The position numbers and the translations under genes are program-made. Positions 14,428 to 21,840 of a DNA stretch of 39,472 bases are shown here, piece after piece. The notes beneath the pieces were generated by a model. It did not search any database, was not told where the DNA came from, and saw only the letters and a program-made list of their open reading frames with translations. This stretch comes from Mucilaginibacter arboris (lineage in GTDB: Bacteria > Bacteroidota > Bacteroidia > Sphingobacteriales > Sphingobacteriaceae), in NCBI RefSeq assembly GCF_009754915.1, contig NZ_WPIK01000021.1:1-39472 (forward strand). Reading direction: 5' to 3'. Positions within the stretch are counted from its first letter, which is position 1, and each line of letters opens with the position of its first letter.

Positions 14428-15270
14428 GTGGTGGACGAAAAACAAAGGTACTTTGCAGAACTTGCTTTTGATGGCACAAAATATCACGGCTGGCAGATCC
14501 AGCAGAATGCAGTAAGTGTGCAGGAAGTTTTTAACAAAGCTTTAGGGGTTTTGCTCCGGCAACCAATTGAAACGGTTGGCTGCGGCAGAACCGATACTGG
14601 TGTGCATGCCAGGCAGTTGTTTGCGCATTTTGATATAGGGGGAGAAGGTGCGGGGTTTGAGGCGCGAGGTGCGGGAGATGAGCGGGGAACGGGGAGCGGA
14701 GAACGTGGAGCGGTAAACCCTGAACCCTCAACTATCAGCCATCGTCTAAAAACCTCCCTCAACGCTCTTCTGCCAAAAGATATTGCCGTTAAAAACATTA
14801 TTCCTGTTGCTGCGGATGCACATGCGCGTTTTGATGCTACGCTGCGTGCTTACGAATATCATATTCATTTCGGCAAAGATCCTTTTAAGCAGAATTATAG
14901 CTGGCAACTGCGGGATTTTCCTGATCTGGAACTGATGAACCAGGCAGCAAATATCATCAAAAAATACCGCGATTTCAGTTGTTTCAGCAAAAGCAACACG
15001 CAGGTAAAAACAAATTTTTGTGTGATAAAAGAAGCATGCTGGCAGCCAAAAGAGGACGGCCTGATTTTTCATATTTCTGCCGATCGTTTTTTGCGCAATA
15101 TGGTGCGCGCCATTGTTGGAACTTTAATTGCTGTAGGCCGAAAAGAAATGGAACCCGAAGCGGTAAGAAAGATCATCGAAAGCAAGAACAGAAGCAATGC
15201 CGGCGTTTCTGTCCCAGCCTGTGGTTTATATTTAACTAAAGTAGTTTATCCGTATATTACTTCAACTTAA
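14428..15270 (+). CDS. truA: tRNA pseudouridine(38-40) synthase with a low-complexity insertion
   Basis: This 280-residue TruA converts U38-U40 in tRNA anticodon arms to pseudouridine. The opening LAFDGTKYHGWQIQ and the catalytic GCGRTDTGVHA with Asp56 are clear. Later blocks are LNALLPKDIA, ARFDATLRAYEYHI, FSCFSKS and DRFLRNMVRAIVGTL. The oddity is residues about 71-105, a Gly/Glu/Arg-rich stretch (GGEGAGFEARGAGDERGTGS) inserted where typical TruA has a much shorter connector. The DNA there (14638-14743) is GC-rich and resembles the intergenic repeat at 18.26-18.45 kb. A copy of the main repeat lies at 15014-15037. GTG start codons at 14428 and 14431 are both possible; no nearby ATG fits. 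Confidence 0.92.
   Translation: MVDEKQRYFAELAFDGTKYHGWQIQQNAVSVQEVFNKALGVLLRQPIETVGCGRTDTGVHARQLFAHFDIGGEGAGFEARGAGDERGTGSGERGAVNPEPSTISHRLKTSLNALLPKDIAVKNIIPVAADAHARFDATLRAYEYHIHFGKDPFKQNYSWQLRDFPDLELMNQAANIIKKYRDFSCFSKSNTQVKTNFCVIKEACWQPKEDGLIFHISADRFLRNMVRAIVGTLIAVGRKEMEPEAVRKIIESKNRSNAGVSVPACGLYLTKVVYPYITST
14638..14743 (+). repeat. GC-rich repeat-like insertion inside truA
   Basis: A purine-rich, GC-rich stretch with repeated GAGCGGGGA/GGAGCGG units is followed by a piece reading CTGAACCCTCAACTATCAGC. The first part resembles GGAGCGGGGAGCAGGG at 18383-18398. The second resembles the spacer at 26959-26985 (TGAACCATCAACAATTAGCC). The insertion keeps the truA frame open. Confidence 0.55.
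15014..15037 (+). repeat. Interspersed repeat, copy 11, inside truA
   Basis: ATTTTTGTGT then GATAAAAGAAGCAT, so 22 of 24 bp match the prototype including the AT block. It encodes Val-Ile-Lys-Glu-Ala-Cys in truA. Confidence 0.85.
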
Positions 15271-15319
15271 AACAATCGCAGAAAAGGACAATTTTAACTT
15301 ACAACTTACAACTCACAAC

Positions 15320-17095
15320 ATGGCGGCAGTAACCGGGAAAGCACTTGACATCAAACTACTAAGCAGGGTGCTGGAATATGTAAAGCCATATCGCAGGCAG
15401 TTTATCTGGGCGGCATTGCTTACCGTTTTAATGGCAGGTTTATCACCCATCCGGCCCTATTTCATCCAGATCACTTTGGATAAATATATCCTGAACGCAG
15501 ATTTTGATGGTTTGCTAAAGATGACCCTGCTTACGCTTGGATTATTAATTATCCAGTCGTTTGTGCAATATTTTCAAACTTATTTAACCAATGCGCTTGG
15601 CCAGTCGGTAATCCTCGATCTGCGGACAAACGTTTTTAACCACATCACCCAATTACGTTTAAAATACTTTGACCATACGCCAATTGGTGTATTGATTACC
15701 CGTTCTGTTTCTGACCTGGAAACCATTGCCGATATTTTTTCGGAGGGATTGATTTCGATTATCGGCGATATGCTGCAACTGATCGCCTTAATTGGCATTA
15801 TGCTTTACACCGATTGGCGGCTAACCTTGATCACTTTGATCCCGATGCCTTTGCTGATGTTGGCAACATATTGGTTTAAGGAAGCGATAAAAACATCTTT
15901 TCAGGAAGTGCGCACGCAGGTTTCTCACTTAAATACTTTTTTGCAGGAGCATATTTCAGGCATGAGCGTGATCCATTACTTCGCCCGGGAAGATCAGGAA
16001 ATGCGGAAATTTGTAGCCGTAAACCAGAAATACCGCGATGCCAACATCCGCTCTAACTGGTATTATTCCATTTTTTTTCCGGTTGTAGAAATTATCTCGG
16101 CCATGTCTATCGGTTTGCTCGTTTGGTACGGTTCTACCCGGATTTTGAAGGACCCTTTGCATGTTTCTCCCGGAACCATTACTGCTTTTATCCTGTATAT
16201 TAATATGGTTTTCCGGCCGATCCGTGAGCTGGCAGATAAGTTTAATACTTTACAAATGGGTATGGTTGGAGCAGACCGTATTTTTAAGGTTTTGGATACG
16301 GATGAAAAAACCATTAACAATGGCACGCTTGCTCCGGCCAACATCCGCGGCGCAATTGATTTTGACCACATCTGGTTTGCTTATAACGAGGGAAATTATG
16401 TGCTAAAAGATGTATCATTCCACATTAAACCTGGAGAAACACTGGCTTTAGTTGGTGCAACCGGAGCAGGAAAATCATCTACCATTAATATTTTAAACCG
16501 TTTTTACGAGATCAGCAAAGGAACGGTTAAGGTTGATGGCGTAAATATCCAGGATTATGAACTGGGCTTTCTGCGTTCTCAAATTGCAACGGTTATCCAG
16601 GATGTGTTTTTGTTTTCGGATACCATCGCCAATAATATCAGCTTAAATAATCCGGAAATTAGCCGCGAAAAAATAATTAATGCCGCAAAAGAAGTAGGCG
16701 CGCATGATTTTATTATGCGTTTGCCCGGAGGTTACGATTACGAAGTGATGGAACGCGGTTCTACACTTTCTGCCGGCCAGGCCCAGTTAATTTCTTTTAT
16801 CCGCGCTTTGGTTTATGATCCGAAGATTTTGGTTTTGGATGAAGCCACGGCTTCCATCGATACAGAAACCGAAGAGTTAATTCAACAGGCGATATTTAAA
16901 CTGATGAAAGGCCGTACTTCTATCGTAATTGCACACCGTTTATCCACCATTCAAAATGCGGATAAAATTATTGTTTTGGATCATGGCGAGATCAAGGAAA
17001 TGGGCAATCACCAGGAATTGCTGAAGCTGAATGGATATTATAAGCGGTTGTATGAGTTGCAGTTTAACTCTACGGGGATTGCAAAGGTTGGTTGA
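15320..17095 (+). CDS. ABC exporter half-transporter, MsbA-like (type IV fold)
   Basis: This 591-residue protein has an N-terminal six-helix exporter domain (about 1-320; YRRQFIWAALLTVLMAGL, LLTLGLLIIQSFVQYF) and a C-terminal ATPase domain. Walker A is GATGAGKS (379-386). The signature is LSAGQAQLISFIRAL, a variant of LSGGQ with Ala, followed by Walker B ILVLDEATASID and the switch His in IVIAHRLS. It should work as a homodimer or heterodimer exporting lipids, peptides or drugs; the cargo is not visible from sequence or neighbours. The ATG at 15320 is preceded by a short direct repeat, ACTTACAACTTACAACTCAC. It follows truA after 49 bp. Confidence 0.9.
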   Translation: MAAVTGKALDIKLLSRVLEYVKPYRRQFIWAALLTVLMAGLSPIRPYFIQITLDKYILNADFDGLLKMTLLTLGLLIIQSFVQYFQTYLTNALGQSVILDLRTNVFNHITQLRLKYFDHTPIGVLITRSVSDLETIADIFSEGLISIIGDMLQLIALIGIMLYTDWRLTLITLIPMPLLMLATYWFKEAIKTSFQEVRTQVSHLNTFLQEHISGMSVIHYFAREDQEMRKFVAVNQKYRDANIRSNWYYSIFFPVVEIISAMSIGLLVWYGSTRILKDPLHVSPGTITAFILYINMVFRPIRELADKFNTLQMGMVGADRIFKVLDTDEKTINNGTLAPANIRGAIDFDHIWFAYNEGNYVLKDVSFHIKPGETLALVGATGAGKSSTINILNRFYEISKGTVKVDGVNIQDYELGFLRSQIATVIQDVFLFSDTIANNISLNNPEISREKIINAAKEVGAHDFIMRLPGGYDYEVMERGSTLSAGQAQLISFIRALVYDPKILVLDEATASIDTETEELIQQAIFKLMKGRTSIVIAHRLSTIQNADKIIVLDHGEIKEMGNHQELLKLNGYYKRLYELQFNSTGIAKVG

Positions 17096-17119
17096 GAAAA
17101 AGGTATCTTTATAACATTG

Positions 17120-17143
17120 AAAATTAGCTGATAAAAGAAGCAT
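17120..17143 (+). repeat. Interspersed repeat, copy 12, sharing a base with a toxin stop codon
   Basis: AAATTAGCT then GATAAAAGAAGCAT (17130-17143). Its last T is also the last base of the minus-strand stop codon (TAA, 17145-17143), so the minus strand reads TAATGCTTCTTTTATC. Confidence 0.9.
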
Positions 17144-17592
17144 TAATGCCTTTCTAAATTATCAATAATTTGCGACACTTCTACAGAAGTTAAAACGTCA
17201 TCAAAGTTTTTTGCCTTTAATCCACGATACAATTTTAAATCGCCTGTCCAAATTTTTGCTTTTAAATAAATTGCTAAAGCAACAAATGGCGTATCTTTTG
17301 GATCAATAGATGTTAAAAGTTCTTCGGTTTGCAGTAATAATTGGGAGGGAAGTAAACGCTCATCAATAAAGGTGATTTTATTTGTTAGGATTTCTTCCAG
17401 TTCTGATAGTTGTAAAGAGGAAAGTTTACTTAGTTTTACTAATTTATCGCGATGCTTTTCTAATTCTATTTTTAAAAAACTACAGCTAAAAAGCTGTAAG
17501 TCTTTCTCACTTGATAAAAGCAGTTTACCTATCCTGCTACCAGAGTTTAATAAAGCACTAAAAACAATGTTGGTATCAACAATTATTTTCAC
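17143..17592 (-). CDS. PIN-domain toxin of a type II toxin-antitoxin module
   Basis: This 149-residue protein is a PIN-domain ribonuclease. Acidic metal-binding residues are in IIVDTNIVFSALL (Asp6), FLKIELEKH, IDPKDTPFVALAI and WTGDLKLYRGL. The length and the C-terminal WTGDLKLYRGL put it with the larger PIN_3-like toxins. It starts with GTG and overlaps the upstream antitoxin gene by 4 bp (GTGA), so it is translationally coupled. The RNA target is unknown. Its stop codon is fused to a copy of the interspersed repeat. Confidence 0.85.
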   Translation of the reverse strand: MKIIVDTNIVFSALLNSGSRIGKLLLSSEKDLQLFSCSFLKIELEKHRDKLVKLSKLSSLQLSELEEILTNKITFIDERLLPSQLLLQTEELLTSIDPKDTPFVALAIYLKAKIWTGDLKLYRGLKAKNFDDVLTSVEVSQIIDNLERH

Positions 17593-17792
17593 TTGATGAG
17601 TTTATTCCGGTTTTCCGCCCACCAATTTTTGTTTATTTCAGATGCTAATTTATCAATCTCATCTTGCTCAACTTGTACATTTGCTGTCAACTCTTTATAC
17701 CGGGCGTAGTTCAAAAAGTCTTGTAAATCTTCTTCTTTAACAGCAGGTGATAGCCGCACAATAATTTCATTTTCTGTTCTTTCAACTACCAT
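17589..17792 (-). CDS. Antitoxin partner of the PIN toxin
   Basis: This 67-residue protein, MVVERTENEIIVRLSPAVKE, begins with a strand typical of ribbon- or swapped-hairpin DNA-binding antitoxins. It ends with an acidic then Trp-rich helix (DKLASEINKNWWAENRNKLIK) suited to block the toxin. It directly precedes and overlaps the PIN gene. The exact antitoxin family is not certain. Autoregulation of the pair is expected from the type II pattern but no operator was identified. Confidence 0.78.
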   Translation of the reverse strand: MVVERTENEIIVRLSPAVKEEDLQDFLNYARYKELTANVQVEQDEIDKLASEINKNWWAENRNKLIK

Positions 17793-17878
17793 GATTAAAT
17801 TATATATCCGAAGATAATCAATTTTTGTGGTAACAATAAATAGCGGAACTTTTTGTGCAGAGCTAATGTTTGTCCTCT

Positions 17879-18160
17879 ATGCAACTAAACAAAACATTTA
17901 ACCCAGAGACCGACCGCATTATTGAAATGGCCTGGGAAGACCGTACGCCTTTTGAAGCTATCGATTTTCAGTTTAAACTTAAAGAACCAGAAGTTATTGA
18001 ATTGATGCGCCGCGAATTAAAACCACAAAGTTTTAAACGCTGGCGAAAACGGGTGCAAGGCCGGAGCACCAAACATTTGTTGCTGCGGAATGAAACCATC
18101 GGTCGTTTTAAATGCGACCGGCAAAGGCAAATTACTGCCAATAAAATCAGCAAAAGATAA
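17879..18160 (+). CDS. DUF2805 / TIGR03643 family protein
   Basis: This 93-residue protein contains the full TIGR03643 signature: TDRIIEMAWEDRTPFEAIDF, EPEVIELMRRELKPQSFKRW, RKRVQGRSTKHLLLR. The family is small, basic and helical, with unknown function; the helix-turn-helix-like layout suggests nucleic-acid binding. The ATG at 17879 is chosen, since the longer frame starts at TTG 17870. The first downstream repeat (copy 13) lies 68 bp after the stop. Confidence 0.85.
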   Translation: MQLNKTFNPETDRIIEMAWEDRTPFEAIDFQFKLKEPEVIELMRRELKPQSFKRWRKRVQGRSTKHLLLRNETIGRFKCDRQRQITANKISKR

Positions 18161-18183
18161 TAGCATTGCAAAAGCAGTTATAC

Positions 18184-18207
18184 ATACTGTTTTTACGATG
18201 AAGCGAA
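18184..18207 (-). repeat. Second-motif copy TAAAAACAGTAT (c)
   Basis: ATACTGTTTTTA (18184-18195) is the complement of TAAAAACAGTAT. It lies 33 bp before copy 13 of the main repeat. Confidence 0.55.
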
Positions 18208-18228
18208 GTATTTAAAAGCGATTGTGCA

Positions 18229-18252
18229 ATGCTTCTTTTACCCCTGTTTTTT
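18229..18252 (-). repeat. Interspersed repeat, copy 13
   Basis: ATGCTTCTTTTACC then CCTGTTTTTTTAG. The AT block here is T-rich on this strand. It is the first copy after the DUF2805 gene and reads ATGCTTC in that gene's sense. Confidence 0.85.
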
Positions 18253-18261
18253 TAGGCTGAT

Positions 18262-18450
18262 GGACGGTTGCAGGTAGGCGCTTTGCCGCGTGAGGGATTG
18301 GAAGGGTTTAGTGCGCAGCACCGGAGCGCAGCGCAGCCCTGCAAAGCCCGGCCCGAAGGGACACGCCCTGAGCATTTAAAAAGGAGCGGGGAGCAGGGAA
18401 GTCAGGAAGACCGATTAGAAAGTCGGGAAGACCGGATTGGGAAACGGAGA
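18262..18450. repeat. GC-rich intergenic repeat block with a short tandem duplication
   Basis: A GC-rich stretch contrasts sharply with AT-rich surroundings and includes GCGCAGCACCGGAGCGCAGC and CCCGGCCCGAAGGGACACGC. It ends with a tandem pair of about 21-23 bp at 18401-18421 and 18422-18444, both of the form GTCRGGAAGACCG. From memory, sequences like this recur between genes in Sphingobacteriaceae genomes; that needs a database check. It lies between repeat copies 13 and 14. Confidence 0.6.
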
Positions 18451-18473
18451 ATTTAACCCGATAAAAGAAGCAT
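18450..18473 (+). repeat. Interspersed repeat, copy 14
   Basis: AATTTAACCC then GATAAAAGAAGCAT (18460-18473), upstream of sucD. The spacer variant CCC is shared with copy 21. Confidence 0.88.
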
Positions 18474-18515
18474 GATAAAAGATGAATACGATTATCAGCT
18501 TTTGCCAAAAAAAAT

Positions 18516-18523
18516 TAGCTTTG
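18516..18523 (+). promoter_or_regulatory. -7 box candidate for sucD
   Basis: TAGCTTTG fits TAnnTTTG and ends 21 nt before the chosen ATG. The nearest TTTG (18501-18504) is too close to be a normal -33 element. Confidence 0.35.
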
Positions 18524-18544
18524 CCTTTAATAAAGAAAATAACC

Positions 18545-19423
18545 ATGAGCGTTCTCGTAAATAAAGATTCCAAAGTTATTGTCCAGGGTTTTACCGGCAA
18601 TGAAGGTACTTACCATGCATCTCAAATGATTGAATACGGAACCCAGGTTGTGGGTGGCGTTACGCCGGGCAAAGGCGGGCAATCTCATTTAGACCGTCCC
18701 GTTTTTAATACCGTAAAAGATGCAGTTGACCAAACCGGTGCCGATGTTTCGATCATTTTTGTGCCGCCAGCTTTTGCTGCGGATGCGATTATGGAAGCTG
18801 CCGAGGCCAGGATTAAAGTGATTGTGTGTATTACGGAAGGTATCCCGACGAAGGATATGATCCAGGTGAAAGAATATATTTCTGATCGTGATTGCCGTTT
18901 AATCGGTCCGAATTGTCCGGGAATTATCACTGCTGATGAAGCGAAGATTGGTATTATGCCGGGCTTTATCTTTAAAAAAGGTAATGTTGGTGTGGTTTCT
19001 AAATCCGGAACTTTAACTTACGAAGCGGTAGATCAGGTTGTAAAAGCTGGTTTAGGTATCACTACTGCCATTGGTATTGGCGGCGATCCGATTATCGGTA
19101 CACCGACTAAAGAAGCGGTTGAATTATTAATGAACGATCCGGAAACTCATGGTATCATCATGATTGGTGAAATTGGTGGCGGAATGGAAGCAGAAGCTGC
19201 CCGTTGGATCAGGGATAACGGAACAAAACCGGTTGTTGGTTTCATAGCCGGACAAACTGCGCCAGCCGGACGCCGTATGGGCCACGCCGGGGCAATTGTT
19301 GGCGGAGCGGATGATACTGCTGCAGCAAAAATGAAAATTATGACTGAATGCGGTATTCGTGTGGTAGAATCCCCAGCGGAAATTGGTGCTGCTATGGCTG
19401 AGGAACTGGCGAAGCTGGCGTAA
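18545..19423 (+). CDS. sucD: Succinyl-CoA ligase (ADP-forming), alpha subunit
   Basis: This 292-residue subunit of the TCA-cycle enzyme converts succinyl-CoA to succinate with ATP or GTP formation. The CoA-binding Rossmann part has [14 protein letters not shown] and [20 protein letters not shown] and [16 protein letters not shown] follow. The phosphohistidine is His247 in [12 protein letters not shown], and [12 protein letters not shown] is the family loop near it. The ATG at 18545 is chosen because it gives the normal [15 protein letters not shown] start; the frame runs upstream to 18482. No sucC (beta subunit) gene is adjacent, which is common in Bacteroidetes. A terminator follows at 19460-19484. 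Confidence 0.95.
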   Translation: MSVLVNKDSKVIVQGFTGNEGTYHASQMIEYGTQVVGGVTPGKGGQSHLDRPVFNTVKDAVDQTGADVSIIFVPPAFAADAIMEAAEARIKVIVCITEGIPTKDMIQVKEYISDRDCRLIGPNCPGIITADEAKIGIMPGFIFKKGNVGVVSKSGTLTYEAVDQVVKAGLGITTAIGIGGDPIIGTPTKEAVELLMNDPETHGIIMIGEIGGGMEAEAARWIRDNGTKPVVGFIAGQTAPAGRRMGHAGAIVGGADDTAAAKMKIMTECGIRVVESPAEIGAAMAEELAKLA

Positions 19424-19459
19424 ATTGAAAGCGTAAAATTGATTTTTATGATATAATAC

Positions 19460-19484
19460 ATCCTGGCTTTGGCCGGGATTTTTT
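19460..19484 (+). terminator. Rho-independent terminator after sucD
   Basis: The stem is ATCCTGGC (19460-19467) with GCCGGGAT (19472-19479), allowing one wobble pair, with a 4-nt loop and a T run to 19484. Confidence 0.75.
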
Positions 19485-19525
19485 GTTTCATCTCAACTTA
19501 AATTGAAATGTTGTAAATTAGTCTT

Positions 19526-19741
19526 ATGGAAAAGCTAATTATTAATGTTCCGGAAGAGAAAAGTATTTTGGTAAAACAACTACTAAAAGAGTTAGGTGTA
19601 ACTATTCAGGAGGAAAATGTTTTCGATGGCGCTTCTTACAAACAAAAACTCCTTGATGTTTCTGTGTGGAATGAGGAAGATGTAAAGTTTTTCGAGGAGA
19701 GTAAAAATGCTCTTGAAAGTTTGAAACCGCAGCAGTGGTAG
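19526..19741 (+). CDS. Antitoxin of a VapBC-type module
   Basis: This 71-residue protein starts MEKLIINVPEEKSILVKQLL, a strand-helix opening like that of many small ribbon or helix antitoxins. It continues with an acidic helical C-terminus (WNEEDVKFFEESKNALESLK). It overlaps the following PIN toxin gene by 7 bp, which is the main evidence for its role. The exact antitoxin family is not assigned. Confidence 0.75.
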   Translation: MEKLIINVPEEKSILVKQLLKELGVTIQEENVFDGASYKQKLLDVSVWNEEDVKFFEESKNALESLKPQQW

Positions 19742-20106
19742 TTGATACAAGCATTTTTGTGCAACATTTGCGTGCGAAAGACAAATCAGCTACAACACTT
19801 TACCAACTTATCAATAGCAATAATCTTTTCATTTCTTCTGTTTCTTTGTATGAACTTTATATGGGTGCAACAACTCCAGATAAAGTAAAAGATATTGAAA
19901 GGATAATTGAAGGTCTTTCTATTCTTTCTTTTACAGGTTCCGTAGCAATTAAAGCAGCACAAATTTACCATCAGCTTAAACAAAGCAATCAACAGATTGA
20001 GTTTCGTGATATTTTTATTGCGGCTACTTGTCTTGTAAATAATTTGCCTATCGCTACTTTAAATAAGAAACTTTTTGTGAGAATTGTGGGATTGGAAGTT
20101 ATATAA
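19735..20106 (+). CDS. vapC: VapC-like PIN-domain toxin
   Basis: This 123-residue PIN-domain endoribonuclease has the first acidic site in MVVDTSIFVQHL (Asp4), a conserved Glu in SVSLYELYMGA, and the third acidic site in QIEFRDIFIAATCL, followed by LPIATLNKKLF. This size and order fit VapC, whose usual targets are tRNA or rRNA. It starts with GTG inside the antitoxin gene (7-bp overlap), indicating translational coupling. A repeat copy begins 14 bp after its stop codon. Confidence 0.85.
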   Translation: MVVDTSIFVQHLRAKDKSATTLYQLINSNNLFISSVSLYELYMGATTPDKVKDIERIIEGLSILSFTGSVAIKAAQIYHQLKQSNQQIEFRDIFIAATCLVNNLPIATLNKKLFVRIVGLEVI

Positions 20107-20120
20107 TTTGTTAAAGCCTG

Positions 20121-20144
20121 ATGCTTCTTTTATCAGCATAAAGT
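20121..20144 (-). repeat. Interspersed repeat, copy 15
   Basis: ATGCTTCTTTTATC then AGCATAAAGT. It lies just after vapC, reading ATGCTTC in the gene's sense. Confidence 0.88.
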
Positions 20145-20213
20145 CAACACCACTTATGCTTCAAACTCAAAATCAAAAATTAGCGTTAACTTATTAACAA
20201 ACCCAAAACCAAA

Positions 20214-20585
20214 ATGGAATACAATAAATTAACACCAGAAGAAGAATACGTTATCCTGCATAAAGGAACCGAAAGGCCATTTACAGGAGAATATACTAAT
20301 TTAAAAGATGCCGGAACTTATGTTTGTCGTCAATGCAATACGCCGCTTTATACTTCAGATACCAAATTTGAATCGCACTGCGGCTGGCCAAGTTTTGATG
20401 ATGAAATTCCCGGAGCAGTAAAACGCGTGCCAGATCGTGATGGCAGAAGGGTAGAAATAGTTTGCAATACTTGTGGTGCGCATTTAGGCCATGTTTTTAC
20501 CGGCGAAAGGTTTACGCCTAAAAACACCCGTCATTGTGTAAATTCTATTTCTATGAAGTTTATTCCTGCTTCGACATCAGCGTAA
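20214..20585 (+). CDS. msrB: Peptide-methionine (R)-S-oxide reductase
   Basis: This 123-residue cytosolic MsrB reduces methionine-R-sulfoxide in proteins. Zinc ligands are the two CxxC pairs, CRQC (38-41) and CNTC (84-87). [15 protein letters not shown] is the substrate-pocket block. The catalytic Cys108 lies in [13 protein letters not shown]. Its length is that of a single-domain MsrB with no MsrA fusion and no signal peptide. It stands alone between the VapBC module and the nrd genes. Confidence 0.95.
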   Translation: MEYNKLTPEEEYVILHKGTERPFTGEYTNLKDAGTYVCRQCNTPLYTSDTKFESHCGWPSFDDEIPGAVKRVPDRDGRRVEIVCNTCGAHLGHVFTGERFTPKNTRHCVNSISMKFIPASTSA

Positions 20586-20601
20586 TAAAATTTTTTTTTC
20601 T

Positions 20602-20619
20602 GACTCGTTAAATCGAGTC
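20602..20619. other. Short hairpin downstream of msrB
   Basis: GACTCG (20602-20607) pairs with CGAGTC (20614-20619) around a 6-nt loop. No T run follows on the plus strand, so its role as a terminator is doubtful. Confidence 0.35.
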
Positions 20620-20684
20620 GCTTAGAATGTTAATAACTTTTAAAGTGTTCAAAACTTAGTCTCAAAAAGACATTCTTTGAAGGC

Positions 20685-20692
20685 TATATTTG
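20685..20692 (+). promoter_or_regulatory. -7 box candidate ahead of the nrdB leader or small RNA
   Basis: TATATTTG is a perfect TAnnTTTG. Transcription would begin near 20697. No clear -33 TTTG was found at the usual distance. Confidence 0.45.
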
Positions 20693-20696
20693 TATC

Positions 20697-20808
20697 AAAG
20701 CGATACTAATTATCGTAGAAAGAGGCATGTTGAACAACTGCCTGTTAATAAAATCTATCAAAAATTAAAATCTGAAAAAAAGCCATTCCAGTAGGAAGGG
20801 CTTTTTTT
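20697..20808 (+). ncRNA. Candidate small RNA or attenuated leader upstream of nrdB
   Basis: About 110 nt lie between a good -7 box (20685-20692) and a strong terminator hairpin (20775-20808), with no sizeable reading frame. An internal imperfect dyad AGGCATGTTG/CAACTGCCT lies at about 20723-20743. It could be a free small RNA, or a leader whose terminator controls nrdB-nrdA. No known RNA family was recognised. Confidence 0.35.
20775..20808 (+). terminator. Terminator hairpin 40 bp upstream of nrdB
   Basis: AAAAAAAGCCATTCC (20775-20789) pairs with GGAAGGGCTTTTTTT (20794-20808) with one mismatch and a 4-nt loop, ending in seven T. It lies before nrdB rather than directly after msrB, so it ends either a small RNA or an attenuated leader. 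Confidence 0.8.
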
Positions 20809-20847
20809 CGCGGCTAATAAATATTCGATCACCAAAAAAATTAAAAA

Positions 20848-21828
20848 ATGATTGCAAATCAGGAAGATGAAGTATTGCTGCGGGAGAACAAGGACCGTTT
20901 TGTTATTCTGCCGATCAATTATCCCGCCATCTGGGAGATGTACAAAAAGCACGAAGCCAGCTTCTGGACGGCCGAGGAAATAGACCTGTCCGACGATCAG
21001 AAGTATTGGGAAGGTTTGAGTGATGGTGAGCGCCATTTCATTTCCCACGTGCTTGCTTTTTTTGCGGCCAGCGATGGTATTGTAAACGAAAACCTTGCTG
21101 TTAACTTTATGAGCGAAGTTCAGGTTCCGGAAGCACGCTGTTTTTATGGCTTCCAAATTATGATGGAAAATATTCATTCTGAAACTTATGCGCTGCTGAT
21201 CGATTCGTACATTAAAAACCCGACTGAAAAAGACCGTTTGTTCCATGCCATTGATACGGTTCCATGTGTAAAGAAAAAAGCAGAATGGGCCTTAAAATGG
21301 ATCAACAACGGTAATTTTGCACAGCGTTTGGTTGCTTTTGCAGCGGTAGAAGGTATTTTCTTTTCCGGTAGTTTCTGCTCTATTTTCTGGTTAAAAAAAC
21401 GTGGTTTAATGCCTGGTTTAACATTTAGCAACGAATTGATTTCGCGTGATGAAGGTTTGCATTGCGAGTTTGCCTGTTTGTTGTACAGCATGTTGAACAA
21501 CAAACTTTCCAAAGAAGAAGTAACGGAAATTATTGCTGATGCGGTTACCATTGAAAAAGAATTTGTAACCGATGCGCTTCCGGTAAGATTAATCGGAATG
21601 AATGCTGATTTGATGGGGCAATACATCGAATTTGTGGCCGACCGCTGGCTGGTAGAATTAGGTTATGATAAATTATATTTCGCCACCAATCCTTTTGATT
21701 TTATGGAGATGATTTCGCTGCAGGGAAAAACAAACTTTTTTGAAAAACGTGTTGGCGATTACCAAAAAAGTGGCGTGCTGAACGTGGAAGCTAAAAGTCA
21801 GGCATTCTCCATGGATGAAGATTTTTAG
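20848..21828 (+). CDS. nrdB: Class Ia ribonucleotide reductase, small (radical) subunit
   Basis: This 326-residue R2 subunit houses the di-iron/tyrosyl radical that starts nucleotide reduction. The sequence is of the eukaryote-like NrdB type. [11 protein letters not shown] and the metal-ligand helix [20 protein letters not shown] come first. [17 protein letters not shown] follows, with radical Tyr100 and ligands Glu107 and His110. [20 protein letters not shown] and [16 protein letters not shown] carry the remaining ligands. The C-terminal tail [15 protein letters not shown] is the peptide that docks on NrdA. nrdA follows after 123 bp. Confidence 0.95.
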   Translation: MIANQEDEVLLRENKDRFVILPINYPAIWEMYKKHEASFWTAEEIDLSDDQKYWEGLSDGERHFISHVLAFFAASDGIVNENLAVNFMSEVQVPEARCFYGFQIMMENIHSETYALLIDSYIKNPTEKDRLFHAIDTVPCVKKKAEWALKWINNGNFAQRLVAFAAVEGIFFSGSFCSIFWLKKRGLMPGLTFSNELISRDEGLHCEFACLLYSMLNNKLSKEEVTEIIADAVTIEKEFVTDALPVRLIGMNADLMGQYIEFVADRWLVELGYDKLYFATNPFDFMEMISLQGKTNFFEKRVGDYQKSGVLNVEAKSQAFSMDEDF

Positions 21829-21840
21829 ATGAAAGTAACA

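Larger units (their letters stand above)
18161..18544. other. 384-bp gap of repeats before sucD
   Basis: It contains a TAAAAACAGTAT motif (complement at 18184-18195), repeat copies 13 and 14 facing each other 245 bp apart, a GC-rich block between them (18262-18450), and a -7 box for sucD. The 62-codon frame in the GC-rich block looks accidental. Confidence 0.75.

Noticed and set aside
16940-17143. Minus-strand frame beginning ATGCTTCTTTTA at the PIN toxin stop codon (stop-start TAATG)
   Set aside because: The frame runs antisense into the ABC transporter gene and its start is supplied by the repeat. Other repeat copies with the same ATG do not open frames of similar sequence.
18268-18456. 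62-codon open frame on the plus strand
   Set aside because: It lies entirely in the GC-rich repeat block, has biased composition, and resembles no protein family.
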